The position numbers and the translations under genes are program-made. DNA of 64,000 bases from CBDATA01 sp965202845. GTDB lineage: Bacteria > Acidobacteriota > Vicinamibacteria > Marinacidobacterales > Marinacidobacteraceae. A model generated the notes under the pieces. It made no database searches and was not told where the DNA came from. It saw only the letters and a list, made by a program, of their open reading frames with translations. Below, one piece after another: positions 31,539-40,672 of the stretch. Position 1 is the first letter of the stretch. Every line of letters starts with the position of its first letter. Where the stretch lies: assembly GCA_965202845.1 (NCBI GenBank), contig OZ241856.1, positions 930,001 to 994,000 of the forward strand, written 5' to 3'.

Positions 31539-33110
31539 TTAGCGGGCGACCTGGAACGCGATGACCTCGGTGACCGACTGATCGCGCACCTTGTCGTTCA
31601 CGGTGATTTCCGCGGTGTAGACGCCCTCCTCGAACGCCTCGCTCCGGCCGTCGGAATAGCGCCGGGCCAGCGGAAGGTCGATGATGCCGATGGCGAGCTC
31701 GGGCGAAGCGAGGTTGAAACCGGTCGGGTTGTAGCGGATGTAGCGGTCGCCGTCCTTCTTGAACTCGATCTGCCATTCGAGTTGGGTCTGGTCGCCGTCA
31801 ACCCCGTAGCCGTAGCTGTTGAAGGCGACCCGGAAGTTCTCTCCCGGCGCGTAGACGTCCGACATCTTGGGGATGAAGTGGAACCCGCCGACCAGCAGCG
31901 CCCGCCCCGGCACCGGGGTGAAGTCCTCGACCCGCGAGCCGTCGGCGAAGCGGGCCAGCGTGGAGAGGGTGAGCGTGTCCTGGTTGAAGTCGGGGCTGAC
32001 CACGTCGAGGTTCATCGTTCCGTGCTGCTGGCTTCGCGGATCGAGGATGCCGAGCCGCACCAGATACGGACCGGAGGGCATCTGCATCGGCATCTCCAGC
32101 AGCGCGTCGCCTTCGGCGTCCTGGGTCAGCGTCACCTCCTCCTCGGCCTGTCCCACCACGGTGCCGAGCGAATCCTCGATGCTGTAGAACGCCTGGACGG
32201 TCGCAAGGCCATCGGACCACTGGATGGCGTCGCCGTCGATCCGGATCATGGCGGCCACGTAGGTGTCGTTGGTGTTCGAGCGGAAGAACATCAGATTTGG
32301 ATCCAAGGCGATGGCGGCGCTGGTCTCCCCGCCCTCCCGCAGCGCGTTCAGGATCTGCTTCGCCGGGCTGTTGGGGTCGAAGAGATCCTCCAGTTCCCGC
32401 AGCCGGCCCTCTTCGTCCCGGGCGTAGTTGATCTCCGGCCAGGCGATCCGCCGCTGGCGGGCGCGCTCCAGGGCGTCCTCCACCTCTTCGCTGCGGACCA
32501 TCCGCATCCCCATGTTGGTGCGCCGGAATTCGAGCTCCAAGCCCTCCGGGAGTCCGCGGTCCGGGTTCGGAACCCAGGACATCTTCATGCCGCCGCCGCC
32601 GGGGCCGCCGAAACCGCCGCCACCGCCACCGCCAGCGCCTCCGGCGCCGGGACCTCCTCCGCCCTCCGAAACCGGGTTGCCGCCCTGGCCGCCGCGGCCT
32701 CCCGCGCCGCCCCCGGCGGGACGCCCGCCGCCTCCGCCGGTCGCCTCACGGTTGTCCGGCGGGCCGAACAGGAGCGTCACCAGCGCCATGTCGGTGCGGT
32801 AGCCGCGCTGGCCCCGCTGGCCGAACTGGTCGTTCGCCATGTCGCGCCAGGCGTCGTAGGCGTCCTTCGCCTCGTTGTCGCGGTTCGCCGGCGTCGGATC
32901 GCGCCGCGCCCAGAACAGGTCCCGGAACAGATCCCGGTCGCCGCGTTCGATCTGCTGGAAGAGCTCGCGCTCCTGGGCGGTCATGATCGGCTCCACTTCC
33001 TCCATCCAGCGCCGGTCGCCCCGGCTCAGATCCTGGGCGAGCGACGAGGTGGCGATTCCGGCCGCCGCGAGCAGGATGGGGAAGGCGAAATTGCGTCTGC
33101 GCTGGGTCAT
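31539..33110 (-). CDS. GWxTD-domain exported protein
   Basis: 523 residues with a signal peptide ending near SSLAQ. The conserved N-terminal region (TAQERELFQQIERGDRDLF followed by FWARRDPTP) is the GWxTD domain, almost restricted to Acidobacteriota and a few relatives and of unknown function. An unusually long glycine-rich linker (about residues 123-176, DNA 32585-32745) interrupts it. The C-terminal half is beta-rich and repeats Ig-like strands (GPYLVRLGILDPRS, VYTAEITVND). It is the first gene of the minus-strand operon with the S41-like protein and mltG. It probably acts in the periplasm. Confidence 0.8.
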   Translation of the reverse strand: MTQRRRNFAFPILLAAAGIATSSLAQDLSRGDRRWMEEVEPIMTAQERELFQQIERGDRDLFRDLFWARRDPTPANRDNEAKDAYDAWRDMANDQFGQRGQRGYRTDMALVTLLFGPPDNREATGGGGGRPAGGGAGGRGGQGGNPVSEGGGGPGAGGAGGGGGGGFGGPGGGGMKMSWVPNPDRGLPEGLELEFRRTNMGMRMVRSEEVEDALERARQRRIAWPEINYARDEEGRLRELEDLFDPNSPAKQILNALREGGETSAAIALDPNLMFFRSNTNDTYVAAMIRIDGDAIQWSDGLATVQAFYSIEDSLGTVVGQAEEEVTLTQDAEGDALLEMPMQMPSGPYLVRLGILDPRSQQHGTMNLDVVSPDFNQDTLTLSTLARFADGSRVEDFTPVPGRALLVGGFHFIPKMSDVYAPGENFRVAFNSYGYGVDGDQTQLEWQIEFKKDGDRYIRYNPTGFNLASPELAIGIIDLPLARRYSDGRSEAFEEGVYTAEITVNDKVRDQSVTEVIAFQVAR

Positions 33111-33178
33111 CGATTCTCCTCGGTGGATCGCGTGGGAGACGGGAGCTTAGGTCCGGGCGCCCGCTCCCGCAACCGCGC

Positions 33179-33184
33179 TATACT
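33179..33184 (+). promoter_or_regulatory. TATACT -10-like hexamer
   Basis: In the 96-base divergent space between the GWxTD gene and the transglutaminase/TPR gene, TATACT ends 22 bases before the plus-strand ATG. No -35 match lies at the right distance, so the promoter call is weak. Confidence 0.3.
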
Positions 33185-33206
33185 CGCGGCAGGGTTTCTC
33201 CGCCTC

Positions 33207-34382
33207 ATGCTGCCTCGATTCGCTGTCCTCATCGCTCTCCTTGCCGCGCTCGCCGCCGGGTGCGGGACCGCCGCCAAGCGCTCCTGGACGCCCGACGAAA
33301 TCCGCGCCGACCTGAACCATCGGATCACGCCGGAGATGCTCGCCCGGGTCGAGGTGCCCTTCGAGATCAACGACGAGATCCGCGAGCTGGCGTTCCGGGT
33401 GACCGAGAACCTGCGCGGCGACAAGGAGAAGATGCGGGCGATCATCCGCGCCATCCGTCAGCACACCGGCGGCACCATCTCCTACGACTGGCTCTCCAAC
33501 AAGACCGCCGTCGAGGTGTTCGAGCAAGGACGCGGGAATTGCCTCGCCTACACGAACCTGTTCGTCGGGATGTCCAGGGCGGTCGGGGTCGAGGCGGTCT
33601 ATGTGGACGTGAAGACCATCGAGAAGGTCACCCGGGAGGCGGAGGTCATCGTCAACAGCGGCCACATCACCGGCGGCATCAAGGACGGCCCGGACATCCT
33701 CTTCGTGGACTTCACCGCCAACCCGGAGCGCCAGTACGCGGGCGCCGAGATCATCGACGACTTCGAGGCGATCTCGAATTTCTACAACAACCAGGGTTTC
33801 CTCTACGGGTACTTCGCCGAGGCGCTGGCCGACCAGGGCGGCTTCGACCCGCTGGCGCGCGAGATCGAGATGTACGAGCTGGCGCTTTCGGTGCGTCCGA
33901 ATTTCAACCGGGCGCGGAACAACCTGGGCGTCGCGTACAAGCGGCGCGGCCGTTTCGACGAGGCCATCGAGCAGTACAACCTGGCGCTGGCGCTGGAGCC
34001 GGACTTCACCGAGGCGCGGGCCAACCTGGCGAGCGCGCACTACGCGCAGGGCGAGGTCGGCGAGGCCATCCGCGAGTTCCAGGCCGCCGAACGGCGGGAC
34101 GACCGGAACGCCTATGTGCGGTATCACCTGGGGGTGCTCCACTACCAGCAGGGCGATTACGACACGGCGGCGGACTACTTCCGGCGGGCGATCTCGCGGG
34201 ATTCCCGGATGGCGGACGCCCGCTTCTTCCTCGGCGAAACCATGCTGAAGCTGGGCGACGAGGACCGCGCCATCGAGCAGTACGAGCGCGCCATCGAGAT
34301 CGATCCGAACTACATGTCGGCGCGCGCCCGCCTGGACCGGATTCGGGATCGCCGGGCGGCGAACGGAGTCCAGTCGCGCTGA
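33207..34382 (+). CDS. Lipoprotein with transglutaminase-like domain and TPR repeats
   Basis: 391 residues. The signal peptide ends in LAAGC, a lipobox, so Cys18 should be lipidated. Residues about 70-190 match a transglutaminase-like core: RGNCLAYTNLFVGMSRAVGVEAVYVDV has the catalytic cysteine and the fold of that domain, and a later VDFTANPERQYAG segment matches its end. The C-terminal half is a series of TPR units (NFNRARNNLGVAYKRRGRFDEAIEQYN and several successors). It may be an envelope peptidase or scaffold. It is divergent from the GWxTD gene and upstream of hflX. Confidence 0.75.
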   Translation: MLPRFAVLIALLAALAAGCGTAAKRSWTPDEIRADLNHRITPEMLARVEVPFEINDEIRELAFRVTENLRGDKEKMRAIIRAIRQHTGGTISYDWLSNKTAVEVFEQGRGNCLAYTNLFVGMSRAVGVEAVYVDVKTIEKVTREAEVIVNSGHITGGIKDGPDILFVDFTANPERQYAGAEIIDDFEAISNFYNNQGFLYGYFAEALADQGGFDPLAREIEMYELALSVRPNFNRARNNLGVAYKRRGRFDEAIEQYNLALALEPDFTEARANLASAHYAQGEVGEAIREFQAAERRDDRNAYVRYHLGVLHYQQGDYDTAADYFRRAISRDSRMADARFFLGETMLKLGDEDRAIEQYERAIEIDPNYMSARARLDRIRDRRAANGVQSR

Positions 34383-34410
34383 TCGTCCCGCGGACCGGCG
34401 TTTCGGCCGG

Positions 34411-36141
34411 GTGAAGGTGGAGGGCCGGACCGCCGGCCTCAAGTCGCAGGATCGCAAGCTGCTGGAGCGGCTGATGGACCGCCGGCTGCCTCCGGCGTCG
34501 CTGCTGCCGCAGGATTTCGCCCGGCGGCTCGCCGAGGTCTCGCGCCGGATCCGGCGGCAGGTGGGCGTTTTGGTGAACCGCCGTGGCGCGGTGACCTGGG
34601 TCGGGGTCGGCGACGCCCACGGGGTCGAGTTCCCGGACCTGAAGCGCCAGCGGGTGGCGGGGGAGCGCTTGCGGGGGCTGCGGGCGGTGCGCACCGAGAT
34701 CCTGGGTCCCGGGCGCCGGACTCCGGACGTCGCCGTGACGCTCGCCGGCATGGAGTTCCGGCCCGCCGAGCTGGCGCCGCTCACCCTCGAGGACCTGACC
34801 GACCTGCTGCTCATGCGGCTGGACCTGATGGCGGTGCTCACCGTCCGCCCGGACGGGCTGCCCGACGTGGTGCGGGTTGCGCATGTGCGTCCTGACGGCG
34901 GCGCGGTTCCCTGGGAGCTGCTGGAGGCGACGCCGCCGGGCCGGCTCGATCTCGATTGCGCGGCGCTGGTCGCCGACCTGGAGCGGCGGCTGGCGCGCCG
35001 GGTCGCCGGACGCCGGGGACCGCAGGAGCGGGCGATCCTGGCCGGCGTCACCGAGGACGATCTGGCGGCGGAGGAGGACCGGGTCGAGGAACTGGCGGAT
35101 CTGGCGCGGGACGCCGGACTCGAGGTGCTGGACCGGGTGCTCCAACGCCGGGGACGGCTGGACCCGGGCACCCTGCTCGGCCGCGGCAAGCTGCGCGACC
35201 TGGTCATCCGGGCGCTCATGGCGGGCGCCGACGCGATCGTCTTTTCGCGCGACCTGACCCCCTCCCAGGCACGGAACATTTCGGCGGCCACCGATCTCAA
35301 GGTGCTGGACCGCACCCAGCTGATCCTCGACGTGTTCGCGCGCCGCGCCCGCAGCCGCGAGGGCAAGCTCCAGGTGGAGCTCGCCCAGCTTCGCTACCGC
35401 CTGCCGCGGCTGGCGCAGCGGGACACGTCGCTCTCGCGGCTCGGCGGCGGGATCGGCGGACGCGGCCCCGGCGAAACCCGGCTGGAGGTGGATCGGCGGC
35501 GCGCCCGCGAGCGGATCGGCCGGCTGACCCGGGACCTGGAGGCGATTTCGGGGCGCCGGGAGATTCGCCGCAAGCGCCGCGAGACCCGGGGGCTGCCGGT
35601 GGTCTCGCTGGTGGGGTACACGAACGCCGGCAAGTCCACCCTGCTGAACCGGCTCACCCGCAGCGAAGTGGCCGCCGGCGACCGGATGTTCGAGACGCTG
35701 GACCCCACCGCCCGGCGGCTGCGGATTCCGGTGGAGCGGGAGGTGCTGCTGGCGGACACCGTCGGGTTTATCCACGATTTGCCGGAGGATCTGCGGACGG
35801 CGTTTCGCGCCACTCTCGAGGAGATCGCCTCGGCGTCGGTGCTGCTGCACGTCCTGGACGCCGCCGATTCCCGCCGGGATCGCCGGCGCAGGGCGGTGGA
35901 GACGCTGCTGGGCGACCTGGGACTCGAGGACATCCCCCGGATCCTCCTCTGCAACAAGGTGGACCGGCTCGATCCCGAAGCGCGCGCGAGGGAGTTTCCG
36001 CCGAACGGATCGGCGTTTCCGGTGTCCGCAAGGACCGGCGAGGGATTGGAAGCGGCGCTGACGGCGCTCGCCGAGCTCATTCCGATGCGTCGTCCCCGGG
36101 GACCATCGACGCACGAACGAGTCCGGCGGCCTCCGCGCTGA
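34411..36141 (+). CDS. hflX: Ribosome-associated GTPase HflX (with extra N-terminal region)
   Basis: 576 residues, longer than typical HflX (about 430). The family core begins near residue 210 (RAILAGV, then VLQRRGRLDPGTLLGRGK and FSRDLTPSQARNIS). GTPase motifs are GYTNAGKSTL (G1), a DTVGF motif (G3) and LLCNKVDRL (G4). The glycine-rich LSRLGGGIGGRGPGETRLE is diagnostic. The first 200 residues form an additional domain seen in some lineages. HflX splits stalled or stressed ribosomes. GTG start. The 3' end overlaps the convergent rsgA gene by 65 bases, so both genes share sequence at their ends. Confidence 0.9.
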   Translation: MKVEGRTAGLKSQDRKLLERLMDRRLPPASLLPQDFARRLAEVSRRIRRQVGVLVNRRGAVTWVGVGDAHGVEFPDLKRQRVAGERLRGLRAVRTEILGPGRRTPDVAVTLAGMEFRPAELAPLTLEDLTDLLLMRLDLMAVLTVRPDGLPDVVRVAHVRPDGGAVPWELLEATPPGRLDLDCAALVADLERRLARRVAGRRGPQERAILAGVTEDDLAAEEDRVEELADLARDAGLEVLDRVLQRRGRLDPGTLLGRGKLRDLVIRALMAGADAIVFSRDLTPSQARNISAATDLKVLDRTQLILDVFARRARSREGKLQVELAQLRYRLPRLAQRDTSLSRLGGGIGGRGPGETRLEVDRRRARERIGRLTRDLEAISGRREIRRKRRETRGLPVVSLVGYTNAGKSTLLNRLTRSEVAAGDRMFETLDPTARRLRIPVEREVLLADTVGFIHDLPEDLRTAFRATLEEIASASVLLHVLDAADSRRDRRRRAVETLLGDLGLEDIPRILLCNKVDRLDPEARAREFPPNGSAFPVSARTGEGLEAALTALAELIPMRRPRGPSTHERVRRPPR

Positions 36142-37012
36142 GGCGGGTCAGGCTTTCGAGGCGCGCCTCGGGAACGCGCCCGTCCCGCGCCGCTTCCCGG
36201 ATCGCGCAGTCCGGTTCGTCGCCGTGCGAGCAGCTGCGGAACCGGCAGGAGGCGGCGAGCGGAGCGAGGTCGGGGTGGGCGGCGAGCGCCCGCTCGGGGG
36301 TGAGTCCGTCGAGGCCCAGCGCCCGGAATCCCGGAGTGTCCACCACTTCGCCTCCTCCCGGCAGCGTCAGGAGTTCGGCGGCGGTGGTGGTGTGGCGTCC
36401 CCGCCCGAACCGGTCCACCCGGCTCCGCCGTCGGTCGGGGGCGCCGAGCGCGACCAGCAGCTCGCTCTTGCCGACTCCCGAATGTCCCACCAGCGCGGTG
36501 CGGCGGTCCCGCAGGAACGCGGCGAGCCGATCCAGTCCGTGGCCCTTCAGGGCCGAGGTCTCGAAGATGTCGAGGTCCAGGGCGCGGTAGGCGTCGAGAC
36601 GTTTTCGGAGCCGCGCCCGGTCTTCGGGGAGCGCCAGATCGCGCTTGTTGAACGCCAGCGCCGGCGGGATTCCGGCGTCGAAGGCGATCGCCAGCGCGCG
36701 GTCCAGCAGGCCGATGCGGTATGGCGGGTCGCGGAAGGCGGAGACCACCAGCAGGCGGTCGGCGTCCACCGCCAGCACCCGCATCTCCCGGCGTTGAGGG
36801 GGGCCGAAGGCGCGGCGGAGCGCGTTGCGCCGCGGCAGGATGCGGGCGATCCGCGCCGGGGGCTCCAGCTCGACCCGGTCGCCCACCGCGACGCCCTCGC
36901 CAGCGTCGGCGAACAGCCGTCCTCCGAGCGAGCACTGCGCGTGGCGTCCGCTTTCCAGCCGGACGGCGGCTCGTTTTCGGTCCACCCGAACCACCGTTCC
37001 GACGTCGCGCAC
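36077..37012 (-). CDS. rsgA: Ribosome small-subunit-dependent GTPase A, RsgA
   Basis: 311 residues with circularly permuted GTPase motifs in the order NKRD (G4), GHSGVGKSELL (G1) and DTPGFRALGL (G3), and a zinc-binding tail (CRFRSCSHGDEPDC). An N-terminal OB-fold precedes them (VVRVDRKRAAVRLE). RsgA helps mature the 30S subunit. I used the GTG at 37010-37012 since it gives the usual N-terminus; the frame is open far upstream without support. Convergent with hflX and overlapping it by 65 bases, an arrangement that forces codon choice in both genes. Confidence 0.88.
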   Translation of the reverse strand: MRDVGTVVRVDRKRAAVRLESGRHAQCSLGGRLFADAGEGVAVGDRVELEPPARIARILPRRNALRRAFGPPQRREMRVLAVDADRLLVVSAFRDPPYRIGLLDRALAIAFDAGIPPALAFNKRDLALPEDRARLRKRLDAYRALDLDIFETSALKGHGLDRLAAFLRDRRTALVGHSGVGKSELLVALGAPDRRRSRVDRFGRGRHTTTAAELLTLPGGGEVVDTPGFRALGLDGLTPERALAAHPDLAPLAASCRFRSCSHGDEPDCAIREAARDGRVPEARLESLTRLSAEAAGLVRASMVPGDDASE

Positions 37013-37060
37013 CGGCGCCGATGCTACTCCGAACGCCCCCGTGCCGTTATCATCCGCGCC

Positions 37061-37657
37061 ATGACCATCTTTCGCCGCCGGTTCCGCGCGCTGCGGGCGG
37101 GGTGTCTCCTGGCGCTCGTCTGCTTCGGGCTGGTCTCCGTCGCTCCGGCGTCGATCATCCGCTACATGCCGCTGGATCGGATGGCGGTCGAGGCGGATTC
37201 GATCCTGGTCGGCCAGGTGATCGGGGTTCGAAGCCGGATGGGAGTCCGGCGCAACCGCATCCACACCTACGTGACGATCCAGGTGGACCGCTATCTCAAG
37301 GGCGGGGCGGCGAGCGCGCGCATCACCCTGCGGCTGCTCGGAGGCTCGGCGGAGGGGTATCGGCTGGTGGTTCCCGGCATGCCCGAGTTCGAGCTGCACG
37401 AGAATGTGCTGGTGTTCGTCGAGGAGGCGGAGGGGCGGGTTCCCGGCGTGTTCGGCCTCTCGGCGGGGAAGCTCTCGCTCGCGCCGCACCCCGAAACCGG
37501 CGAGCTGATGACGCACCGGACGCTCGCTGGTCTGACCGTCCAGGACGCCGACGGGAACCCCGGCGTCCTCCCGCCCGCGGCGACCCGGATTCCGGCGACG
37601 CTGGCGGAGGTCGAGACCGTCATCGGCAGGGCGCTGGCGGCCCTGCCCCTGGAATGA
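37061..37657 (+). CDS. Exported protein of unknown function
   Basis: 198 residues with an N-terminal signal peptide (RAGCLLALVCFGLVSVAPAS). The mature part resembles proteins that are repeatedly found next to exported metalloproteases in these genomes, with a beta-strand rich first half (MAVEADSILVGQVIGV and ITLRLLGGSAEGYRL). No catalytic motif can be seen. It overlaps the matrixin-type protease gene by four bases, so the two are probably made together. Function unknown. Confidence 0.6.
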   Translation: MTIFRRRFRALRAGCLLALVCFGLVSVAPASIIRYMPLDRMAVEADSILVGQVIGVRSRMGVRRNRIHTYVTIQVDRYLKGGAASARITLRLLGGSAEGYRLVVPGMPEFELHENVLVFVEEAEGRVPGVFGLSAGKLSLAPHPETGELMTHRTLAGLTVQDADGNPGVLPPAATRIPATLAEVETVIGRALAALPLE

Positions 37658-38658
37658 TGCTTCCCCCGACGCTTGGCGGATTCGCCCGGCCCTGCCTGTT
37701 CGCCGGTCTCCTCGCCTTGTCGCTGTCCGGCGCGCAGGACGTCACCGGGTACCAGTTGCGGCGGGGACCCTCCTTCGCGTGGTCGGAGCGCTCCCAGCCG
37801 GTTCCGTTCCATGTGGCGAACCGGCCGGACAACCTGCTGACGGTGAACGAACTGGTCGCCGAGGCGCGCGCCTCGATCCAGACCTGGACCGACGAGCCGA
37901 CGGTGGGGCTGACCGCGGCCTATGCGGGGCTCACCAACCTGCGCCCGTTCGACTTCTTCGACAACACGAACACGGTGGGCTTCACCAGCCGGGAGCACTT
38001 CGCCGAGCTGGGAGTGTCCCGGACGACGCTTGCGGTCACTGCATGGCTGGTCCAGGAGAGCACCGGCGCGATCGTCGAATCGGACATTGTGGTGAACCCG
38101 GCGTACAACTGGTCGGCGGACCCCGGCGACACGCTCTGGGACATCCGTTCCAACCTGGTGCACGAGTTCGGACATTTCATGGGTCTCGGGCACTCCGGCG
38201 TCGGGCGGGAGGACGACCGGATTCTGGTCGGCAGCGCCATCATGTGGCCGTACACCTTCGGCCGGGGCGCCACCACCGGGCGGACGCTCACCTACGACGA
38301 TGTGCATGGCGCGTCGGTGCTCTATCCGGTCGCCGGCGCTCCGGCGGGCGGGATTCGGGGGACGGTGGTGGATGCGAACCGGATGCGCGTCGCCCACGCC
38401 CATGTTTCGGTGTACGAACCGACGCGCGACCTGCTGACCGGGGTCTGGGCGGATCGGAACGGGGACTTCGAAGTCGCCCGGTTGCCGCCCGGGAACTATC
38501 TGGTGCGGTTGAACCCGATCCCCGACGAGCACCCGGCGCTGGCGTATGGATTCCGCGTGGACGATGTGGACCGGGATTTCCGGGTGACCATCGCGCCGCG
38601 CTTCGTGGCCGTCCATCCGAACCGGCTGACCGAGGTTGTTGTAGAGGTCAAGCGGTGA
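37654..38658 (+). CDS. Matrixin-type zinc metalloprotease with C-terminal carboxypeptidase-regulatory-like domain
   Basis: 334 residues with a signal peptide. LVHEFGHFMGLGHSGVG (around residue 169) is the metzincin zinc-binding HExxHxxGxxH with glutamate base. After the protease domain, the segment GGIRGTVVDANRMRVAHAHVSVYE starts a carboxypeptidase-regulatory-like (CarboxypepD_reg) beta-sandwich. Two ATG codons in a row (37654 and 37657) precede the protein; the first overlaps the upstream stop. It is likely secreted and degrades extracellular protein. The regulatory domain may anchor it or aid folding. Confidence 0.8.
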   Translation: MMLPPTLGGFARPCLFAGLLALSLSGAQDVTGYQLRRGPSFAWSERSQPVPFHVANRPDNLLTVNELVAEARASIQTWTDEPTVGLTAAYAGLTNLRPFDFFDNTNTVGFTSREHFAELGVSRTTLAVTAWLVQESTGAIVESDIVVNPAYNWSADPGDTLWDIRSNLVHEFGHFMGLGHSGVGREDDRILVGSAIMWPYTFGRGATTGRTLTYDDVHGASVLYPVAGAPAGGIRGTVVDANRMRVAHAHVSVYEPTRDLLTGVWADRNGDFEVARLPPGNYLVRLNPIPDEHPALAYGFRVDDVDRDFRVTIAPRFVAVHPNRLTEVVVEVKR

Positions 38659-39398
38659 TCCGGCGCCGCCTGGGGGCGACCGGTCTTTGTTTCCTGCTGG
38701 CCGCCGTTCCCGGGTGGTCAGCCGCTTTTGCGGACCCGGAGAGGGCGCGTCCGCTTCGGAATGGGGTAGCGGCGCAGACTGGATCCGCCTCGTCGGGTCC
38801 CGTTTTCGGCAGCGGCGGGACGTGGTCCCGCGCCGAGGTCGCCTTCCTGCTGGGAAGCCAGCGGGTGCGCGAGAACCTGGGCTTTTCCCGCAACATCTTC
38901 GGCACCATCTCCGCCGAAGCGGAGAACGTGGGGTTCGGCGAACACTATGGCGGGCGCGCCACCCTTTTCGTGAACCGCTGGCTCGGCGTGGAGGGATCGT
39001 GGTTCCGCACCACCACCGAATTCGAGTTCTCGGTGACCGATCGGGAGGCCGGCGCCGTCGCCTTCGACGACACCCTGACCCAGGAAAGCGACGAATTCGC
39101 CGGAGCGCTCATCGTGCAGTGGCCGCTCGCCGCCCTCACGCCCTACGCAGCGGTCGGCTACGGCTCCCGGAGCGCGGAGGTGGGCGCGTCGGACCCCTTC
39201 ACCAGCGGCTCGATCCATCTCGGCGCCGGGATCAAGGTGCCCTTCGGGAACTTGCCCTTCTCGATGACCTTCGACTACCGCCATGTCCAGTACCGCGAAC
39301 GCAACGAGGCGATCCGGCTGGCCGAGGGCGGCGGCGCGAATCCGACTGCGTCGGTTCTCACCGTGGGTATCATGTTGCGCACTCCGGACCGCCGCTGA
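38655..39398 (+). CDS. Outer-membrane beta-barrel protein
   Basis: 247 residues with a signal peptide and alternating beta strands ending in aromatic residues (for example EGSWFRTTTEFEFSV, TPYAAVGYGSRSAEV, FSMTFDYRHVQY). This matches OmpW/OmpA-like eight-stranded barrels. GTG start overlapping the previous stop (GTGA). The function within the class is not recognisable. It ends the four-gene plus-strand series from 37061. Confidence 0.65.
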   Translation: MIRRRLGATGLCFLLAAVPGWSAAFADPERARPLRNGVAAQTGSASSGPVFGSGGTWSRAEVAFLLGSQRVRENLGFSRNIFGTISAEAENVGFGEHYGGRATLFVNRWLGVEGSWFRTTTEFEFSVTDREAGAVAFDDTLTQESDEFAGALIVQWPLAALTPYAAVGYGSRSAEVGASDPFTSGSIHLGAGIKVPFGNLPFSMTFDYRHVQYRERNEAIRLAEGGGANPTASVLTVGIMLRTPDRR

Positions 39399-39419
39399 GA
39401 GGCCGAAAGGAACCGCATC

Positions 39420-39829
39420 ATGGAAAAGCTGACCGAAGCCATCGCGGACATTCGAGGAAAACTGTGTGAAGGGGTGTTCAAGCACGAAGACGATGTGAAA
39501 ACGGGCATCGTCAGGCGTTTGCTCCATCATCTTGGCTGGAACGTGTTTGACCCGTCCCAAGTGAGAAGCGAATTTCCCGTTCCCAGCGGTCGGGTGGACT
39601 TCGCGCTCCAGCTTCGTGCTGTCGGTCCGGTCTGCTTCGTTGAAGTAAAGCGCGTGGGCAAGGCGACATATGAAGGAGAGGAACAACTCTTCGACTACTG
39701 CGTGAAACGGGGAGTTCCGCTTGCGGTGTTCACCGATGGAAGGACATGGAGCTTTTATCTCCCGGCCGGGATGGGAAGCAAGTTCGAACAGCGCCGGTTT
39801 GCCACCATGAACCTTGACGAAGATGAGGA
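39420..39829 (+). pseudogene. HsdR_N-like nuclease gene, N-terminal part (interrupted by IS5-family element)
   Basis: The first 137 codons carry a PD-(D/E)xK-type nuclease: GRVDFAL gives the aspartate, VCFVEVKR the E-x-K, and EEQLFDY a downstream helix, the pattern of type I restriction HsdR N-terminal domains. AAAGGAA lies just before the ATG. The IS5-family element enters after codon 137 and makes an early stop. Bases 39828-39829 (GA) recur just after the element at 40682-40683, and taking out the element with one GA restores a frame of 451 residues with 40684-41629. The base composition is clearly lower in GC than the flanks, suggesting recent transfer. Confidence 0.8.
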
Positions 39830-39844
39830 GAACCTATCTCGTAA

Positions 39845-39873
39845 TTGAAATTTTGGGATGATCTGTGTACAAT
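39845..39873 (+). promoter_or_regulatory. Promoter of the IS5-family transposase
   Basis: TTGAAA at 39845-39850 and TACAAT at 39868-39873 are 17 bases apart, a good sigma-70 pair. The -10 ends seven bases before the ATG at 39881, so the transcript should begin at or next to the start codon. The -35 falls partly within the left inverted repeat. Confidence 0.6.
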
Positions 39874-39880
39874 CCAAACC

Positions 39881-40672
39881 ATGTCCCGCTTGGCCCACTT
39901 GATTCGAATCAGAGAAAAATACTGGGGGAAAATTCAGAAATTCTTCCCGGAAGAAAACATCCCCAAAGGACGTCGGGGACGAAAGCCCGTGCCCGCACGC
40001 GAAGTTCTCGAAGCCGTTCTTTGGCTCCTGCATACCGGTGCGCCGTGGAGGTTTCTGCCGCCAGAGTATCCGAATTACAAAACCGTTCATCGCAGGTATC
40101 AAGCCTGGTGTCGCGCCGGTGTTTATCCGAAAATCATGGAGAGATTGGTAGCTGAACTTCAAGAGTGCGGTCAGTACGATGGATCGGAAGGTTTTATCGA
40201 CGGAATGTTCTTACCTGCGAAAGGCGGAGGTCTCGAAATCGGACGGACGAAGCGTGGTAAAGGCATGAGGATCATGGCGATAGTTGAGAAACATGGTTTG
40301 CCTTACTCGATCAGCGTACATGCTGCGAATCACCACGAAGTGAAGTTGGTTCAGTTGAATCTGCCATTCCGCATGGTAGAAGAAAAACCGAAAAATCTGA
40401 TTGGAGACAAAGCCTACGACAGTGATGCGTTGGACGAGGATATGCGCGAGAAAGGAATCAACATGATCGCGCCGCACCGCAAGAACCGAAAGAGGCCGAG
40501 GACGCAAGACGGACGTCGGCTACGTCGGTATCAGAGGAGGTGGATGGTAGAACGCTTCTTCGCGTGGATACAGTGGCAGCGACGGATTCTGATTCGATGG
40601 GAATTTCATCCAGAAAACTTCTTGGGTTTCGTTCAGCTGGCCTGCATCACAGTCCTTCTCAGGCAATTTTGA
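39881..40672 (+). CDS. IS5-family transposase (DDE)
   Basis: 263 residues from the ATG at 39881, which fits the promoter above and the family start (MSRLAHLIRIREKYWGKI). Family segments seen are ILWLLHTGAPWR-like (LWLLHTGAPWRFLPPEY), FIDGMFLPAKGG with a candidate Asp, LIGDKAYDSDALDE with the second Asp, and RRWMVERFFAWIQWQRRI with the Glu. Basic C-terminal half. Appears complete, so the element could still move. Confidence 0.88.
   Translation: MSRLAHLIRIREKYWGKIQKFFPEENIPKGRRGRKPVPAREVLEAVLWLLHTGAPWRFLPPEYPNYKTVHRRYQAWCRAGVYPKIMERLVAELQECGQYDGSEGFIDGMFLPAKGGGLEIGRTKRGKGMRIMAIVEKHGLPYSISVHAANHHEVKLVQLNLPFRMVEEKPKNLIGDKAYDSDALDEDMREKGINMIAPHRKNRKRPRTQDGRRLRRYQRRWMVERFFAWIQWQRRILIRWEFHPENFLGFVQLACITVLLRQF

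Noticed and set aside
31302..34382. Very long plus-strand open frame across the GWxTD gene on the other strand
   Set aside because: Only its last 391 codons (from 33207) have a lipobox and family motifs. The upstream part is the antisense of the S41 and GWxTD genes, with the composition expected from GC-rich shadow frames.
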